NCBI GenBank assembly: GCA_017549485.1 | Contig: JAFYUT010000043.1 | Coordinates: forward strand, 1-49,687 | Direction of reading: 5' to 3' | DNA length: 49,687 bases | Source: Akkermansia sp. | GTDB lineage: Bacteria; Verrucomicrobiota; Verrucomicrobiia; Verrucomicrobiales; Akkermansiaceae | Shown: positions 9,083 through 18,696 of the stretch, piece after piece | Position numbering within the stretch: the first letter of the stretch is position 1 | How the letters are laid out: every line of letters begins with the position of its first letter | Position numbers and translations under genes: made by a program | Notes under the pieces: model-generated | What the model saw: only the letters and a program-made list of their open reading frames with translations | What the model was told of the DNA's origin: nothing | Databases searched by the model: none

Positions 9083-9109
9083 AACTTGTTCGGTAACTTG
9101 TTCGGTAAC
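9083..9109. repeat. Intergenic copy of the fic Thr-Glu-Gln-Val linker repeat
   Basis: Bases 9083-9106 are identical to 9420-9443 inside the fic gene (24 of 24). Both are built from a 12-base unit, TTGTTCGGTAAC. Read on the minus strand, the copy encodes RVTEQVTEQV followed directly by a stop, and lies 60 to 85 bases beyond the fic stop codon, so it looks like the residue of another fic 3' segment. Confidence 0.7.
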
Positions 9110-9167
9110 TCTGCCGATATATACTGAAATAATCAGTAATTAATATGAAGTTATCCACTTTGTTATG

Positions 9168-10277
9168 CTAACTATTACGCAATAAACACCCTTTAATTGT
9201 CAACAAATATCTTTGCCGGGGATGATTCGGATTATCCTCATACTTCAATTTAATGATACCATTTGCCATTGCCGGCTTTATGTAATTTTCCATAAACGAG
9301 GGACGATGCTTGAGTGAGCATAAAGCCATCAATTGCTTCAGGGAATATTCTTTATCTTCCATCCCCTTTATCAATATCTGAATTTGGTTTGAAAATTGAG
9401 TTATTACTGTTAACTCGTGAACTTGTTCGGTAACTTGTTCGGTTATCGGGGCAAATGAAGATTCATCAGGGATGATAAGGTAACGATTTTTCAGCTCATT
9501 CGTTTCCCCCATCAGCAGATTACGTAAAAACCGAATCAAATAAGTAAAATCTTTTTCGATACCTTTGCGCGGATGATGATAATTGGCACGAACCAATGCA
9601 TTGCGAAAATACCACGAATGGCGTGCAAAAAGAGCATTGTCAGCCTCAAACCCCATGTAGCGCAGATATTTTACCAACAATACGGCCATGGTACGTGTAT
9701 TACCCTCCGCAAAGGGATGAATTTGCCACAAAGCTGAAATGAAACGTGCTAAATGCTCCACTGCCTGTGGTAAGGTCAACGAACCATAGTTGCAGTTTCG
9801 TTCTTGTGCTATATCCCAATTAACACTTTCGGCTATCAATGGAGCGGGGCTGTACAACACACTCTCCCCACGCAACACCCACTCTTTTTTGGAGATATCG
9901 ACCGTACGATATTGCCCGGCAAAATGAAAAACACCCTCAAACAGACGTTGGTGAATAAAAGAAACGATACCGGGAACCAAACAGAATGAACGCTCTCCCA
10001 ACACCTTAGCCATGTTCGCAGATACCTTGTCCGCTTCATACTCATCGCGCTCTTGCTCGGTGCGCAACTCTCGGTTCTCATAATACTCGTATACCAAGCG
10101 GCGGGCTTCATCTATGCCGATATCACCCCCAATATGGCGCCGAGCTGTTTGTAAAAGAAACTCTGAGGGTTTCAAGCCATCTACAGCCTGCAACCCAACA
10201 GCCGTCTGCCAAACATACAAACGTTCTACTCCTTCCGGTTCTGCCTCCGGTGTATACTCGCCGAACTCGTTCCACAT
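9168..10277 (-). CDS. Fic-domain protein (probable AMP transferase) with C-terminal winged helix
   Basis: A 369-residue protein from ATG 10277; in-frame TTG and GTG codons upstream are less likely. Fic enzymes usually transfer AMP from ATP to a target protein. The active-site motif is HPFAEGNTR (about 187-195), with Thr where many members have Gly, a variant common in a gut-bacterial subfamily. An N-terminal helix with GIDEARRLVYEYY (about 54-66) resembles the VbhA-type antitoxin region; the conserved KKEWVLRGESVLY flap precedes the core. A linker with two Thr-Glu-Gln-Val repeats (ITEQVTEQV) joins a C-terminal domain, probably a winged helix. It stands alone, which favours a self-regulated solo Fic protein. 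Confidence 0.88.
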   Translation of the reverse strand: MWNEFGEYTPEAEPEGVERLYVWQTAVGLQAVDGLKPSEFLLQTARRHIGGDIGIDEARRLVYEYYENRELRTEQERDEYEADKVSANMAKVLGERSFCLVPGIVSFIHQRLFEGVFHFAGQYRTVDISKKEWVLRGESVLYSPAPLIAESVNWDIAQERNCNYGSLTLPQAVEHLARFISALWQIHPFAEGNTRTMAVLLVKYLRYMGFEADNALFARHSWYFRNALVRANYHHPRKGIEKDFTYLIRFLRNLLMGETNELKNRYLIIPDESSFAPITEQVTEQVHELTVITQFSNQIQILIKGMEDKEYSLKQLMALCSLKHRPSFMENYIKPAMANGIIKLKYEDNPNHPRQRYLLTIKGCLLRNS

Positions 10278-10331
10278 GTCTATAACCAGTTTTACCACGA
10301 TTTTCTGCCGCAAGCAAGCCCATTTTCAGTA

Positions 10332-10359
10332 TTGCTTTACGGCAAAAAAACTGTATAAT
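10332..10359 (+). promoter_or_regulatory. Sigma70-type promoter for the DJ-1/PfpI gene
   Basis: TTGCTT (10332-10337), 16-bp spacer, perfect TATAAT (10354-10359). The start codon follows after only 7 bases, so the transcript should be essentially leaderless. Confidence 0.6.
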
Positions 10360-10366
10360 CAAGCAC

Positions 10367-10909
10367 ATGAAACCTTTGTTAGTATTGCTTGCCCCCGGTT
10401 TTGAGGAGATAGAGTTCAGTGCCCCGGTAGATATTCTGCGCCGTTTGGAGATACCTGTGGTGACAGCGGGCGTAAAAGGCCGCTTGGTGGAAGGTGCACA
10501 CGGCATCAAAATGCAGGCAGATATGCTGCTGGTGGATGTAGAGCCAGCCGACTACGATGGCGTCATTCTGCCCGGCGGTGCCGCCTCTTGGCTGCTGCGT
10601 GACACCCCTGCCGTACTCAAGCTGGTGCGCACCATGCATGCAGCAGAAAAGCTTGTGGCCGCCATTTGCGCTGCCCCCATTGCACTTGAGGCTGCCGGCG
10701 TGCTCACCGACCGCAAAGTAACATGCTACCCCGCCGATGCCGTTACCAACGATATCAAATCCGCCACGCTGTGCGATGCTCCCGCCGTGACAGACGGCAA
10801 CATTATCACCGGCCGTGGCCCGGGTGCCGCCCTTGAGTTCGGCTTTGCCTTGGGTGCTTACTTCGGCAAAGATGTAGCAACCCTGCGCAAAGAAATGTGC
10901 TGCGCCTGA
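10367..10909 (+). CDS. DJ-1/PfpI family protein
   Basis: A 180-residue flavodoxin-like protein of the DJ-1/ThiJ/PfpI superfamily; members act as glyoxalase/deglycase-like enzymes or oxidative-stress proteins. Visible signatures are APGFEEIE with Glu16 (the residue that stabilises the reactive cysteine), GVILPGG at about 65-71, and the nucleophile elbow AAICAAPIAL with Cys101. This arrangement is the DJ-1 type rather than the PfpI protease type. It is monocistronic, with rplI downstream from its own promoter. The exact reaction cannot be read from sequence. Confidence 0.87.
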   Translation: MKPLLVLLAPGFEEIEFSAPVDILRRLEIPVVTAGVKGRLVEGAHGIKMQADMLLVDVEPADYDGVILPGGAASWLLRDTPAVLKLVRTMHAAEKLVAAICAAPIALEAAGVLTDRKVTCYPADAVTNDIKSATLCDAPAVTDGNIITGRGPGAALEFGFALGAYFGKDVATLRKEMCCA

Positions 10910-10941
10910 GGGCGAATTTCGGAAAAATTGTCGGAATTTAC

Positions 10942-10970
10942 TTGACAATCAGACCGAAACAGTGTAAAAG
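10942..10970 (+). promoter_or_regulatory. Promoter for rplI
   Basis: TTGACA (10942-10947), 17-bp spacer, TAAAAG (10965-10970). The start codon is 31 bases downstream, so this ribosomal gene keeps a normal leader, unlike most neighbours. Confidence 0.5.
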
Positions 10971-11001
10971 ACCCGCTCACCAAACCAAAATATATTGAGT
11001 T

Positions 11002-11496
11002 ATGGCTAACATGCAAGTTATTCTCGCTACAAAGATCGAAGGTCTGGGCTGTGAAGCCGACCTCGTTACCGTGAAGGCCGGTTACGGTCGCAACTACCTG
11101 ATTCCTCAGGGCCTTGCGTTCGAGGCAACTCCCGCCAACCAGCGTTTCATCAACATGCTCCAGAAGAAGCGCGCTGAGCGCGAGGCCGCCGAGCTGGCCA
11201 ACTTCCAGGAGATTGCCGCCAAGATTGCTGCCGTCACGGTCAACCTGACCCTTGAGGCCGGCGAGAATGGCAAGGTATTCGGCGCCATCACCAACCAGCA
11301 GATCACTGAGGGTCTGGCCGCTCTCGGCATCGAGATCGACCGCCACAGCATCGAGCTTGAGAAGCCCCTTAAGAAGTCCGGCACCTACGAGGTACCCGCC
11401 AAGCTTCACGCTCAGGTTACCGCTACCGTTAAGGTGGTGCTCGTTGTTAAGGGCGAGGTTGTTGTTGAGGAAGCCGCCGCTACTGAGGAGGCCTAA
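11002..11496 (+). CDS. rplI: 50S ribosomal protein L9
   Basis: Binds 23S rRNA at the base of the L1 stalk and limits frameshifting. The 164 residues show the N-terminal L9 domain with MQVILATKIEGLG, VTVKAGYGRNYLIPQG (about 22-37) and the long connecting helix rich in Lys/Arg/Glu/Ala, then the C-terminal domain (KVFGAITNQQI). The C-terminal tail is extended by a short acidic stretch (VVEEAAATEEA). Codon choice is noticeably more biased (AAG, GAG, GGT, CTG) than in neighbours, as expected of a highly expressed gene. It is usually linked with rpsF/rpsR/ssb, but here it is alone between a DJ-1 gene and a terminator. Confidence 0.95.
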   Translation: MANMQVILATKIEGLGCEADLVTVKAGYGRNYLIPQGLAFEATPANQRFINMLQKKRAEREAAELANFQEIAAKIAAVTVNLTLEAGENGKVFGAITNQQITEGLAALGIEIDRHSIELEKPLKKSGTYEVPAKLHAQVTATVKVVLVVKGEVVVEEAAATEEA

Positions 11497-11520
11497 TCCC
11501 CACCCCGTTTTCATTCATAT

Positions 11521-11553
11521 AAAAAACCCGCAGCACAACGCTGCGGGTTTTTT
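11521..11553. terminator. Bidirectional terminator between rplI and the acyltransferase gene
   Basis: Stem AAAAAACCCGCAGC / GCTGCGGGTTTTTT with a 5-base loop. A-tract and T-tract flank the GC core on opposite sides, so it can stop both convergent transcripts. Confidence 0.9.
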
Positions 11554-11612
11554 GTTTCTCAATATAACAATGAAAAAATATCCTTAGAATTTAAATGGAA
11601 TACTCAGCTGAA

Positions 11613-13601
11613 TTATTTATCTTCTTTGTGTTGAGGTACTAAATGAGGAGCCCAATCTGCATAATATTCACGAGCATATATAACAGCACCACAATCAGAG
11701 ATATGGTCGTCATCACTCATTAACACTTTATTATTTTCAAAAGCACAAAACGCACCACCTTTAAAAAGCCGTTTGTGTATAGAAATAACTTTACACACGC
11801 CTTTGCGCTCCAACTTAGACATAGTCATTAACTGACGACTGAACATGGCATAATAATCAGATTCAGCACATGTCAAATCATCCATATTTAAACGATGGTT
11901 ATGCAATAATGCTCTCCTCACATAAGGCCCGGGATTTGCTTTCACCGGAGGAACTTCAGTCATAATAACTACTTGTTTACCTATATTTTTAAGGTTCACA
12001 CAAAACTGTTCCAACGCTTTCTCTGCATCTTCATAAAGATTATATACCTGAACAGGTGTCTCATCATAACGCAGGGGCATCGATTCATCATTTAAGTGAT
12101 CTGTCAATCGAATAGACCAACGCTGAACCAGTACTACGTTAACAATCTCCGGGTGTTTTTCCAGCCAATGCAGAAAAGCCTTTGCTCTTTGTTCTGAAAA
12201 ACGTAAAGCCTGCCTACCGCACATGCGATTGTGAAACGGCGTTACATAAATGGGAATGTAATACCCACTTACATTTAAAGAACTGGCAATTTCAGCCATT
12301 CCTGAAATAAATGCCCCGGCATGGCTATCACCGACCATAACAAAAGACGGTTGAGCTGATTGACTACCGAGACGACTCATTTGGAGTCCTTTATCAGATG
12401 TTTTTTCTCGCATTCCGCTTTCCTCCCATACATCTTCAGCACTGGCCGGATAATCGCTCACAAATTCCATGTGTGTATGCTTCTGACCTACAGTAAAAAC
12501 TTCATACACTTTCGGATAAATGCTTTTACTTATGTTTTCATTACTTTTTAAAATATAAGCAAAAATCAAACTGATACTCCATAATAGAACAATACTCCAT
12601 AACTTCCAGTGACGTTTCTCAGTTACATAATATGAAGCAATACCGAGAAGCACACTCAAAATGAACACAAGAACTTTGTCTAATACACTTACTGATTCGA
12701 TAGCATAATTACAATATACAATGATTGGCCAATGCCAGAGATAAATCGAGAAGGAATACTTCCCTATAAATCTGAATAATGCATTATCTGTAAACCACGC
12801 AGTAACTTTGTCCGTTTGTCCCCATAACAATAGAGCAGATAAAATCAAAGCCAATTCATAAGATTTTTCTGACGCAAAACAACAACATATAATACCCGTC
12901 AAAGCTATCACCGGCATTAATATTCTAACATATTTAAACTTAATACCGGGAAGCAATGCTATACACGCTCCACCTACTACTTCAAAAATTCTTGTCCACG
13001 TTAAGTAATACAAGTTGACCAACCCTTCATGTGGCGTGAATAGAGGGACGATGTATCGATAATATACCACCATCCCTACCGAAACTCCTCCCATGAGAAA
13101 GACAACTCCCCATTTTACCTTAGAAGAAAAAGGCTTTAGTACATATGTTGTAATTGCAAAAATGCAATATACCTGAAGAATAACGGACAAATACCATGTG
13201 TGAACAAAGGGATTTACCCATGAGTCTGTCGAAAAATAGCCCTGTGTTGTTGAATCTAAAAATACATTAGAACTTCCCAAAAGGGCATAAAAAGCAGTTT
13301 CGGTTGCCTGTTTCAACTCACTTGACGCCATACACCACACACATATGATAAGCATGATAACAACCATGCAGAGAAGTGGTGGAAAAATACGCAATATCTT
13401 TTTATTAAAAAACTGTATGAGGCTAAAATCATTACCCCCATTTTTCAATAGACCGGGAATAAGTAAAAAACCGGAAATCATCAAAAAGATATCCACACCA
13501 AAAAAGCCATAAGGACAAAACTTTGGCGCTAAATGATATAAAACGACCAGAAGAATAGCAATTCCTCGTAATGCTTCTATATGAGTATAATATTTTTTCA
13601 T
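11613..13601 (-). CDS. Acyltransferase-3 / SGNH fusion, surface glycan O-acyltransferase
   Basis: A 662-residue OafA/YrhL-type membrane enzyme that moves acetyl (or another acyl) groups to surface polysaccharide. The N-terminal acyltransferase-3 domain opens with HIEALRGIAILLVVLYHL, with GFFGVDIFLMISGFLL next, and spans about ten membrane helices to residue 350. The C-terminal extracytoplasmic SGNH domain shows VMVGDSHAGAF (about 420) with the nucleophile Ser, and SDDDHIS near residue 630 supplying Asp and His. The gene is far more AT-rich and uses more A/T-ending codons than its neighbours, as does the hydrolase gene just upstream in the same unit, which suggests joint acquisition by transfer. 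Confidence 0.9.
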   Translation of the reverse strand: MKKYYTHIEALRGIAILLVVLYHLAPKFCPYGFFGVDIFLMISGFLLIPGLLKNGGNDFSLIQFFNKKILRIFPPLLCMVVIMLIICVWCMASSELKQATETAFYALLGSSNVFLDSTTQGYFSTDSWVNPFVHTWYLSVILQVYCIFAITTYVLKPFSSKVKWGVVFLMGGVSVGMVVYYRYIVPLFTPHEGLVNLYYLTWTRIFEVVGGACIALLPGIKFKYVRILMPVIALTGIICCCFASEKSYELALILSALLLWGQTDKVTAWFTDNALFRFIGKYSFSIYLWHWPIIVYCNYAIESVSVLDKVLVFILSVLLGIASYYVTEKRHWKLWSIVLLWSISLIFAYILKSNENISKSIYPKVYEVFTVGQKHTHMEFVSDYPASAEDVWEESGMREKTSDKGLQMSRLGSQSAQPSFVMVGDSHAGAFISGMAEIASSLNVSGYYIPIYVTPFHNRMCGRQALRFSEQRAKAFLHWLEKHPEIVNVVLVQRWSIRLTDHLNDESMPLRYDETPVQVYNLYEDAEKALEQFCVNLKNIGKQVVIMTEVPPVKANPGPYVRRALLHNHRLNMDDLTCAESDYYAMFSRQLMTMSKLERKGVCKVISIHKRLFKGGAFCAFENNKVLMSDDDHISDCGAVIYAREYYADWAPHLVPQHKEDK

Positions 13602-13610
13602 CAGAAATGT

Positions 13611-14399
13611 TTATAGCGCATCAATAATATACTTTTGATTCAACGGTAAAGATACAACATTTTCATGGGTTCCTTTCACTATTCTTTCTGTAACATTGCA
13701 TCTGAAGGAATCTATCAATTTTCGAGTATTTTCTGGCCTCACAACCGTATCACCCAAACTATACTGAACATAAACAGGACAATTAACCAAGTGCGCGTGA
13801 CGAACAGAATCAAAATGATCTTTCAAAATAATCTTTTCGATATTTGATATACCACAAATAGCAGCCATACTATCAAAAGGTGCAGCCAACACCAGTTTAT
13901 CAACATTGGGCATACGAGAAGCAACCTGTACAGCAACGCCGGTACCTAAACTAAAGCCAAATAGAGTAATCTTATCTGCCTGTAATGAGGACGAAAAGTA
14001 TTGCAGGGCCTCGCAAGCATCTGACACCATGTTGCTTTCTTTTAAACGCCCGGTACTTTCACCATACCCACGATAATTCAACATAAGATAGGATCGTTTG
14101 GTATCTTGTTCTGCATAATTCACAAACATTCCTGCATTACACGAATTACCGGGATAACATATGACCAACTGAGAGCCCTTCCCTCGATTGAAAAACCATC
14201 CTGTTAAAGTTTCTCCATCTGAAGTTTGAAATTTAACATATTGAGCACAGTAAACCTTATTTACTTCTGAATCTTTACCTCCACTTTTCTGCGCTAATAT
14301 TGAACGATAAGGTACAAATAACCAGCACGCAAATGAAATAAATACTACCAATAAAATAAATATCGATATCTTTTTAATGAATCCACGCGTCACTTGCAT
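13611..14399 (-). CDS. Membrane-anchored alpha/beta hydrolase
   Basis: 262 residues. A single N-terminal membrane anchor (ISIFILLVVFISFACWLFV) is followed by an alpha/beta hydrolase domain like that of BEM46/ABHD-type serine hydrolases. The nucleophile elbow is GFSLGTG (Ser near 150), the acid is probably Asp in SLGDTVVRPEN (about 215), and the base His in GTHENV (about 245); LNYRGYGES gives the oxyanion region. It precedes the acyltransferase gene by 9 bases in one AT-rich unit. A role as a deacylase or in processing of the same surface glycan is plausible but inferred only from adjacency. Confidence 0.82.
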   Translation of the reverse strand: MQVTRGFIKKISIFILLVVFISFACWLFVPYRSILAQKSGGKDSEVNKVYCAQYVKFQTSDGETLTGWFFNRGKGSQLVICYPGNSCNAGMFVNYAEQDTKRSYLMLNYRGYGESTGRLKESNMVSDACEALQYFSSSLQADKITLFGFSLGTGVAVQVASRMPNVDKLVLAAPFDSMAAICGISNIEKIILKDHFDSVRHAHLVNCPVYVQYSLGDTVVRPENTRKLIDSFRCNVTERIVKGTHENVVSLPLNQKYIIDAL

Positions 14400-14506
14400 T
14401 TTGTATACCTATCTTAATTTGATAACCACTTGCTATAGACCGCACAAATCTATCACATATATTGTTGATTGCAAGCTTTTTCCCAAAAACCGCCAATAAT
14501 ACATTA

Positions 14507-14947
14507 TTATTTTCTCCAATAGGCAGAAATATCTACCCACTGTTCTACAAGGTAGCGCTTACCTTGGTAGAGCACCACATTGCCGGTGTAGAGGTAGATT
14601 TTGCCGTCTATCTCTACGCGGTCTTGGTTAAACTCAAGCACGGGGAAGCGGTCTTCATCCTCATAAATAAAATACATAAGGCGCACTACGGCCGCGGGTG
14701 CCTGCGAAAGCTCTGCCCCCTCTACCACCCAAGCCGTTTCACGGGTAAAACCGGGGCCCTCGTGCACGTATAACCTATCCATAGCAGGCAAGCGATTGTA
14801 GATATAGCGTGCATGCGCTTCAAAGGCCGCGTAAAGCTCTTGATTATCGCTCAACGGCAGATTAACCGCCGCAGGGGGTGTGGCGTCTTCAGCAGGGCAA
14901 ATTTGCCCCAAAAACAATAAACTCAACAATGCTGTAAAAGCTTTCAT
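14507..14947 (-). CDS. Exported protein made of one GPGFT-TAW module (unrecognised family)
   Basis: 146 residues from ATG 14947, chosen because it begins a good signal peptide (MKAFTALLSLLFLGQICPA). After a helical stretch (NQELYAAFEAHARYIYNRLP) comes a domain with GPGFTRETAWVVEG, VVRLMYFIYEDEDRFPV, DGKIYLYTGN and WVDISAY. The same order of motifs occurs in the two exported proteins at 20520 and 21717, so this is a one-module paralogue. No known family comes to mind; the domain is probably beta-rich and extracytoplasmic. It lies just downstream of carB, past that gene's terminator. Confidence 0.7.
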   Translation of the reverse strand: MKAFTALLSLLFLGQICPAEDATPPAAVNLPLSDNQELYAAFEAHARYIYNRLPAMDRLYVHEGPGFTRETAWVVEGAELSQAPAAVVRLMYFIYEDEDRFPVLEFNQDRVEIDGKIYLYTGNVVLYQGKRYLVEQWVDISAYWRK

Positions 14948-14984
14948 TGCGTAAGAGTATACCATAGCGCCTGACCAAGGCAAG

Positions 14985-15016
14985 AAAAAACGGTGTAGGC
15001 CGTAAAACCTACACCG
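14985..15016 (-). terminator. Rho-independent terminator of carB
   Basis: On the minus strand, CGGTGTAGG (15016-15008) pairs with CCTACACCG (14999-14991) around an 8-base loop and is followed by a six-T run (14990-14985). Confidence 0.85.
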
Positions 15017-15037
15017 TATGTATTATGTATGAATAAA

Positions 15038-18000
15038 TCAGTTGGCGGAGTGGTACTCCTGCAGGGTGCGTACGGTTGCCACCTTGTTCTTGTTGTTAAG
15101 GATGGCAGCAGAGCAAGCCTTGGCAGAGGAGAGGTCCGTGGTGTAAGACACCTTGTTGTTGACGGTAGCAGCACGGATGGCCACCTCGTCTTCACGGGCA
15201 TCGTGAGAGCCCGGGGTGTTGATTACGAACACAATATCACCGTTCTTGATGCGGTCCACAATATTGGGGCGGCGACCCTCAAGCAACTTGTAAGCACGCT
15301 CACATTCAATACCGTTTTGCAGCAGGTAAATCATGGTACCCTTGGTGGCACAGATGTCGAACCCGGCGGCAGCAATCTCCTGTGCAATGGGCAGCACGTG
15401 CTCTTTATCGCGGTCGTTTACGGAGATGAATACCAAGCCCTTATCCGGCAACGGGTTGAAGGCGGAAATCTGGCTCTTCATGTAGGCCAAATCGGGGTCG
15501 GTATCAATACCCATCACCTCACCGGTGGAGTGCATCTCAGGCCCGAGCACTACGTCAATACCGGGGAAGCGGTTCCAGGGGAACACGGCCTCTTTAATGG
15601 TGTAGTAGGGGGGCACTACCTCCTTGGTGAAACCAAGCTCCGCAAGCTTCATACCGCTCATCACCTTGGCAGCCAGCTTAGCCAGCGGCACGCCGATGGA
15701 CTTGGAGACGAAAGGCACCGTACGGGAGGCACGGGGGTTCACTTCAATCACGTAAAGCTGTTCATCCTTAATGGCGAACTGGCAATTCATGAGACCTTTC
15801 ACGTTGAGCTTGGCAGCCAACTCTTTGGCAGCACGCATCATCTCAGCGTGCATGGCATCGCTCACCTTGTTGGGGGGAATCATGCAGGCGGAGTCACCGG
15901 AGTGAATACCGGCGGGCTCTACGTGCTGCATAATGGCACCTACCACGCTGGTCTCGCCATCGGCAATCACGTCTACGTCAATTTCCAACGCATTCTGCAA
16001 GAAACGGTCTACCAGCACGGGGCGCTCGGGGGAGGCATCCACAGCCTCACGCATATAAGTGCGCAGCTCAGCCTCATCGTACACAATCATCATGGCGCGG
16101 CCACCCAGCACGAAGGAGGGGCGTACCAGTACCGGGAAACCGATGCGCTTGGCAACAGCCACAGCCTCCTCCTCATTGGTGGCGGTGCCGGCCTCTGCTT
16201 GGCGCAGGCCGATTTCATCCAACAGGGCAGAGAAGTATTTGCGGTCCTCAGCCAGCTCAATGCTGCGTGGGCTGGTACCGATGATGGGCACACCACGCTC
16301 TGCAAGAGCGGCGGCAAGGTTCAGCGGGGTCTGACCACCGAACTGCACAATCACACCGGCAGGCTGCTCTACATCGCAGATATTAAGCACATCTTCCAAG
16401 GTCAACGGCTCAAAGTACAGCTTGTCAGAGGTGTCGTAGTCTGTAGAAACTGTCTCAGGGTTAGAGTTAACCATGATGGTCTCATAACCCAACTCTTTGA
16501 GAGCAAAAGAGGCATGCACGCAGCAGTAGTCGAACTCAATACCCTGACCGATACGGTTGGGGCCACCGCCGAGAATCATAATCTTCTTGCGGTCGCTGAT
16601 GCGAGCCTCGTTGCGCAGACCATAGGTGGAATAGTAGTAGGGGTTGCGGGCCACGAACTCACCACCGCAGGTATCTACCAAGTGGTAAGTGGGCACAACA
16701 CCCTTGGCTTTGCGCTCAGCGCGCACATCATCCTCACTGCAACCGCGGGCAAGGGCAATTTGGCGGTCAGAGAAGCCCAGCTTCTTGGCCTCCAGCAGGT
16801 CCAGCTCGGCCAGCTTCATACCGGCCTCGGCAAGCTCTTGCAGTTGGTCGATGAACCAGGGGTCAATCTGGGTGAGATCCTGAATCTCCTCAGCCGTAAA
16901 GCCGTTGACAAATGCCGTCTGAATCCAGAAGATACGGTCTGCATTGGGCACGGAAAGCTTAGCAGTAATCTCTTGACGAGAGGGGTTCTTGGGCTCCTTA
17001 GCATCAAAGCCGAAGCCCCAGCGGCCGGTCTCCAGAGAGCGCAGAGCCTTTTGGAGGGATTCCTTGAACGTGGTACCGATGCTCATTACCTCGCCCACAC
17101 TCTTCATGGCCGTGGTCAGGCGCTCATCTGCCTTCTTGAACTTCTCGAAGGTGAAGCGGGGCACCTTGCACACCACGTAGTCAATGGTGGGCTCAAAAGA
17201 GGCGGGGGTGCTGTGGGTAATGTCGTTAAGCAGCTCATCAAGCGTGTAGCCTACGGCCAACTTGGCAGAGAACTTAGCAATGGGGAAACCCGTAGCCTTG
17301 GAGGCCAAAGCAGAGGAGCGGCTCACGCGCGGGTTCATCTCAATTACCACTTGGCGGCCTGTGCGCGGGCAAATGGCGAACTGGATGTTGGAGCCACCGC
17401 TCTTCACACCGATTTCACGGATAATGGCGAAGGAAGCCTCCTTCAGGATGGCGTATTCGCGGGCATTGAGGGTCATAGCGGGGGCCACGGTGATGGAGTC
17501 ACCGGTATGCACACCCATGGGGTCAAGGTTCTCAATAGAGCAAATGGTGATGCAGTTATCCTTGCTGTCACGCATAACCTCCATCTCAATCTCCTTCCAA
17601 CCCAGCAAGGACTCTTCAATGAGCACCTCATGCACCGGGGAAAGGTCGAGACCGCGCATCACAATCTCTTCAAACTCAGCCTTATTGTATGCGATACCAC
17701 CGCCTGTACCACCCAGCGTGAAGGCAGGGCGAATAATCATCGGGTAATTACCGATGATGTTCTTGGCGATATCCCAAGCCTCTGTCATGTTATGAGCTAC
17801 GCCCGAGGCAGGTACGTCCAGCCCGATTTTGAGCATGGCATCCTTGAAACGCTGGCGGTCTTCACCCTTGTCAATGGCATCGGCATCGGCACCGATTACA
17901 CGCACGCCATACTTCTCAAGAATCCCTTGGCGGTGCAGCTCCATGGCAGCATTAAGGGCCGTCTGGCCACCCAGCGTGGGCAAAAGAGCGTCCGGTTTCT

Positions 18001-18241
18001 CGCGAGCAATGATTTTTTCGATGTACTCGGGAGTGAGCGGTTCAATGTAGGTGCGGGGGGCTGTCTCCGGGTCCGTCATGATGGTGGCGGGGTTGGAATT
18101 GACAAGCACTACCTCGTAGCCCTCTTCTTTCAATGTTTTACAGGCTTGGGTACCGGAGTAGTCAAACTCACAACCCTGCCCGATGATAATGGGGCCCGAA
18201 CCGATGACCAATATCTTCTTGATAGACGTGTCTTTAGGCAT
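15038..18241 (-). CDS. carB: Carbamoyl-phosphate synthase, large subunit
   Basis: Makes carbamoyl phosphate from bicarbonate, ATP and glutamine-derived ammonia for pyrimidine and arginine synthesis. The 1067 residues (from ATG 18241, [20 protein letters not shown]) match the family length. The two homologous ATP-grasp halves are visible: the first carries EFDYSGTQ and [13 protein letters not shown], the second starts [20 protein letters not shown] and carries [14 protein letters not shown]. The C-terminal MGS-like allosteric domain ends the protein ([20 protein letters not shown]). The small subunit carA is not in the window. An in-frame codon 13 residues upstream of this ATG is less likely, because the family N-terminus is MPK. 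No firm promoter was found. Confidence 0.97.
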   Translation of the reverse strand: MPKDTSIKKILVIGSGPIIIGQGCEFDYSGTQACKTLKEEGYEVVLVNSNPATIMTDPETAPRTYIEPLTPEYIEKIIAREKPDALLPTLGGQTALNAAMELHRQGILEKYGVRVIGADADAIDKGEDRQRFKDAMLKIGLDVPASGVAHNMTEAWDIAKNIIGNYPMIIRPAFTLGGTGGGIAYNKAEFEEIVMRGLDLSPVHEVLIEESLLGWKEIEMEVMRDSKDNCITICSIENLDPMGVHTGDSITVAPAMTLNAREYAILKEASFAIIREIGVKSGGSNIQFAICPRTGRQVVIEMNPRVSRSSALASKATGFPIAKFSAKLAVGYTLDELLNDITHSTPASFEPTIDYVVCKVPRFTFEKFKKADERLTTAMKSVGEVMSIGTTFKESLQKALRSLETGRWGFGFDAKEPKNPSRQEITAKLSVPNADRIFWIQTAFVNGFTAEEIQDLTQIDPWFIDQLQELAEAGMKLAELDLLEAKKLGFSDRQIALARGCSEDDVRAERKAKGVVPTYHLVDTCGGEFVARNPYYYSTYGLRNEARISDRKKIMILGGGPNRIGQGIEFDYCCVHASFALKELGYETIMVNSNPETVSTDYDTSDKLYFEPLTLEDVLNICDVEQPAGVIVQFGGQTPLNLAAALAERGVPIIGTSPRSIELAEDRKYFSALLDEIGLRQAEAGTATNEEEAVAVAKRIGFPVLVRPSFVLGGRAMMIVYDEAELRTYMREAVDASPERPVLVDRFLQNALEIDVDVIADGETSVVGAIMQHVEPAGIHSGDSACMIPPNKVSDAMHAEMMRAAKELAAKLNVKGLMNCQFAIKDEQLYVIEVNPRASRTVPFVSKSIGVPLAKLAAKVMSGMKLAELGFTKEVVPPYYTIKEAVFPWNRFPGIDVVLGPEMHSTGEVMGIDTDPDLAYMKSQISAFNPLPDKGLVFISVNDRDKEHVLPIAQEIAAAGFDICATKGTMIYLLQNGIECERAYKLLEGRRPNIVDRIKNGDIVFVINTPGSHDAREDEVAIRAATVNNKVSYTTDLSSAKACSAAILNNKNKVATVRTLQEYHSAN

Positions 18242-18395
18242 GGTACAGTGTAAACTTGCAGATATATGCCATATATCCACCCAAAATGCAAGCCTTATTT
18301 ACAAAAAAATGCAGTACAATGCCCGGAATAATTTTATTACCTTATCAAATTCAGTATTTAAGATAAAAAATAACCGTTAGATGACCAAGGTTCGT

Positions 18396-18686
18396 TTATT
18401 CATCCTCAGCGGCCATCAACACGTACTCTTCTTCATCCCCTTCTCTCAAGGCAGCAGGGGTGGGGGTATTAAGCTCTTTACTCATACCCCCGATTGGGTG
18501 TGCCGAGCATGATTCCGGCACATACTCCACACCGTACAGCTCCAAATACAACTTAAGAGCCATAATGAAAAAATTTGTACGGTCCAGGTAATTGGCAGCA
18601 CACAGGGCATCCACCTCCTCCACCAAATCGGCAGGTAAATGTACCATCAAGGGGTGTGAAGCTGGGGTGTAATCAGCCATACGCAT
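18396..18686 (-). CDS. Small ribbon-helix-helix-like protein
   Basis: 96 residues (or 94 from the ATG at 18680). The segment HPLMVHLPADLVEEVDALC followed by YLDRTNFFIMALKLYLE has the beta-helix-helix pattern of CopG/MetJ-type DNA-binding domains: a short strand and two helices separated by a polar turn. The rest is a Glu-rich acidic tail. It is the third gene behind hisF and the thioredoxin-like gene (10-base gap), preceded by GAGG at a workable ribosome-binding distance. No toxin gene is adjacent, so an antitoxin role is not supported. Confidence 0.5.
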   Translation of the reverse strand: MRMADYTPASHPLMVHLPADLVEEVDALCAANYLDRTNFFIMALKLYLELYGVEYVPESCSAHPIGGMSKELNTPTPAALREGDEEEYVLMAAEDE

Positions 18687-18696
18687 CAGCGTAACC

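Noticed and set aside
9151..9159. DnaA box (TTATCCACT) near the fic gene as a second origin signal
   Set aside because: It is a single isolated 9-mer with one mismatch, expected by chance.
15029..18253. A 1074-codon open frame on the plus strand opposite carB, and similar long frames opposite ribE/antiporter (1057-2577) and argS (41925-43370)
   Set aside because: They are antisense shadows of genes with clear family motifs; their translations are His/Gly/Gln-rich and show no motif, signal peptide or promoter.
18396..18686. Antitoxin of a toxin-antitoxin pair
   Set aside because: The ribbon-helix-helix-like fold is suggestive, but the neighbour is an exported thioredoxin-like protein, not a toxin, and the acidic tail is atypical.
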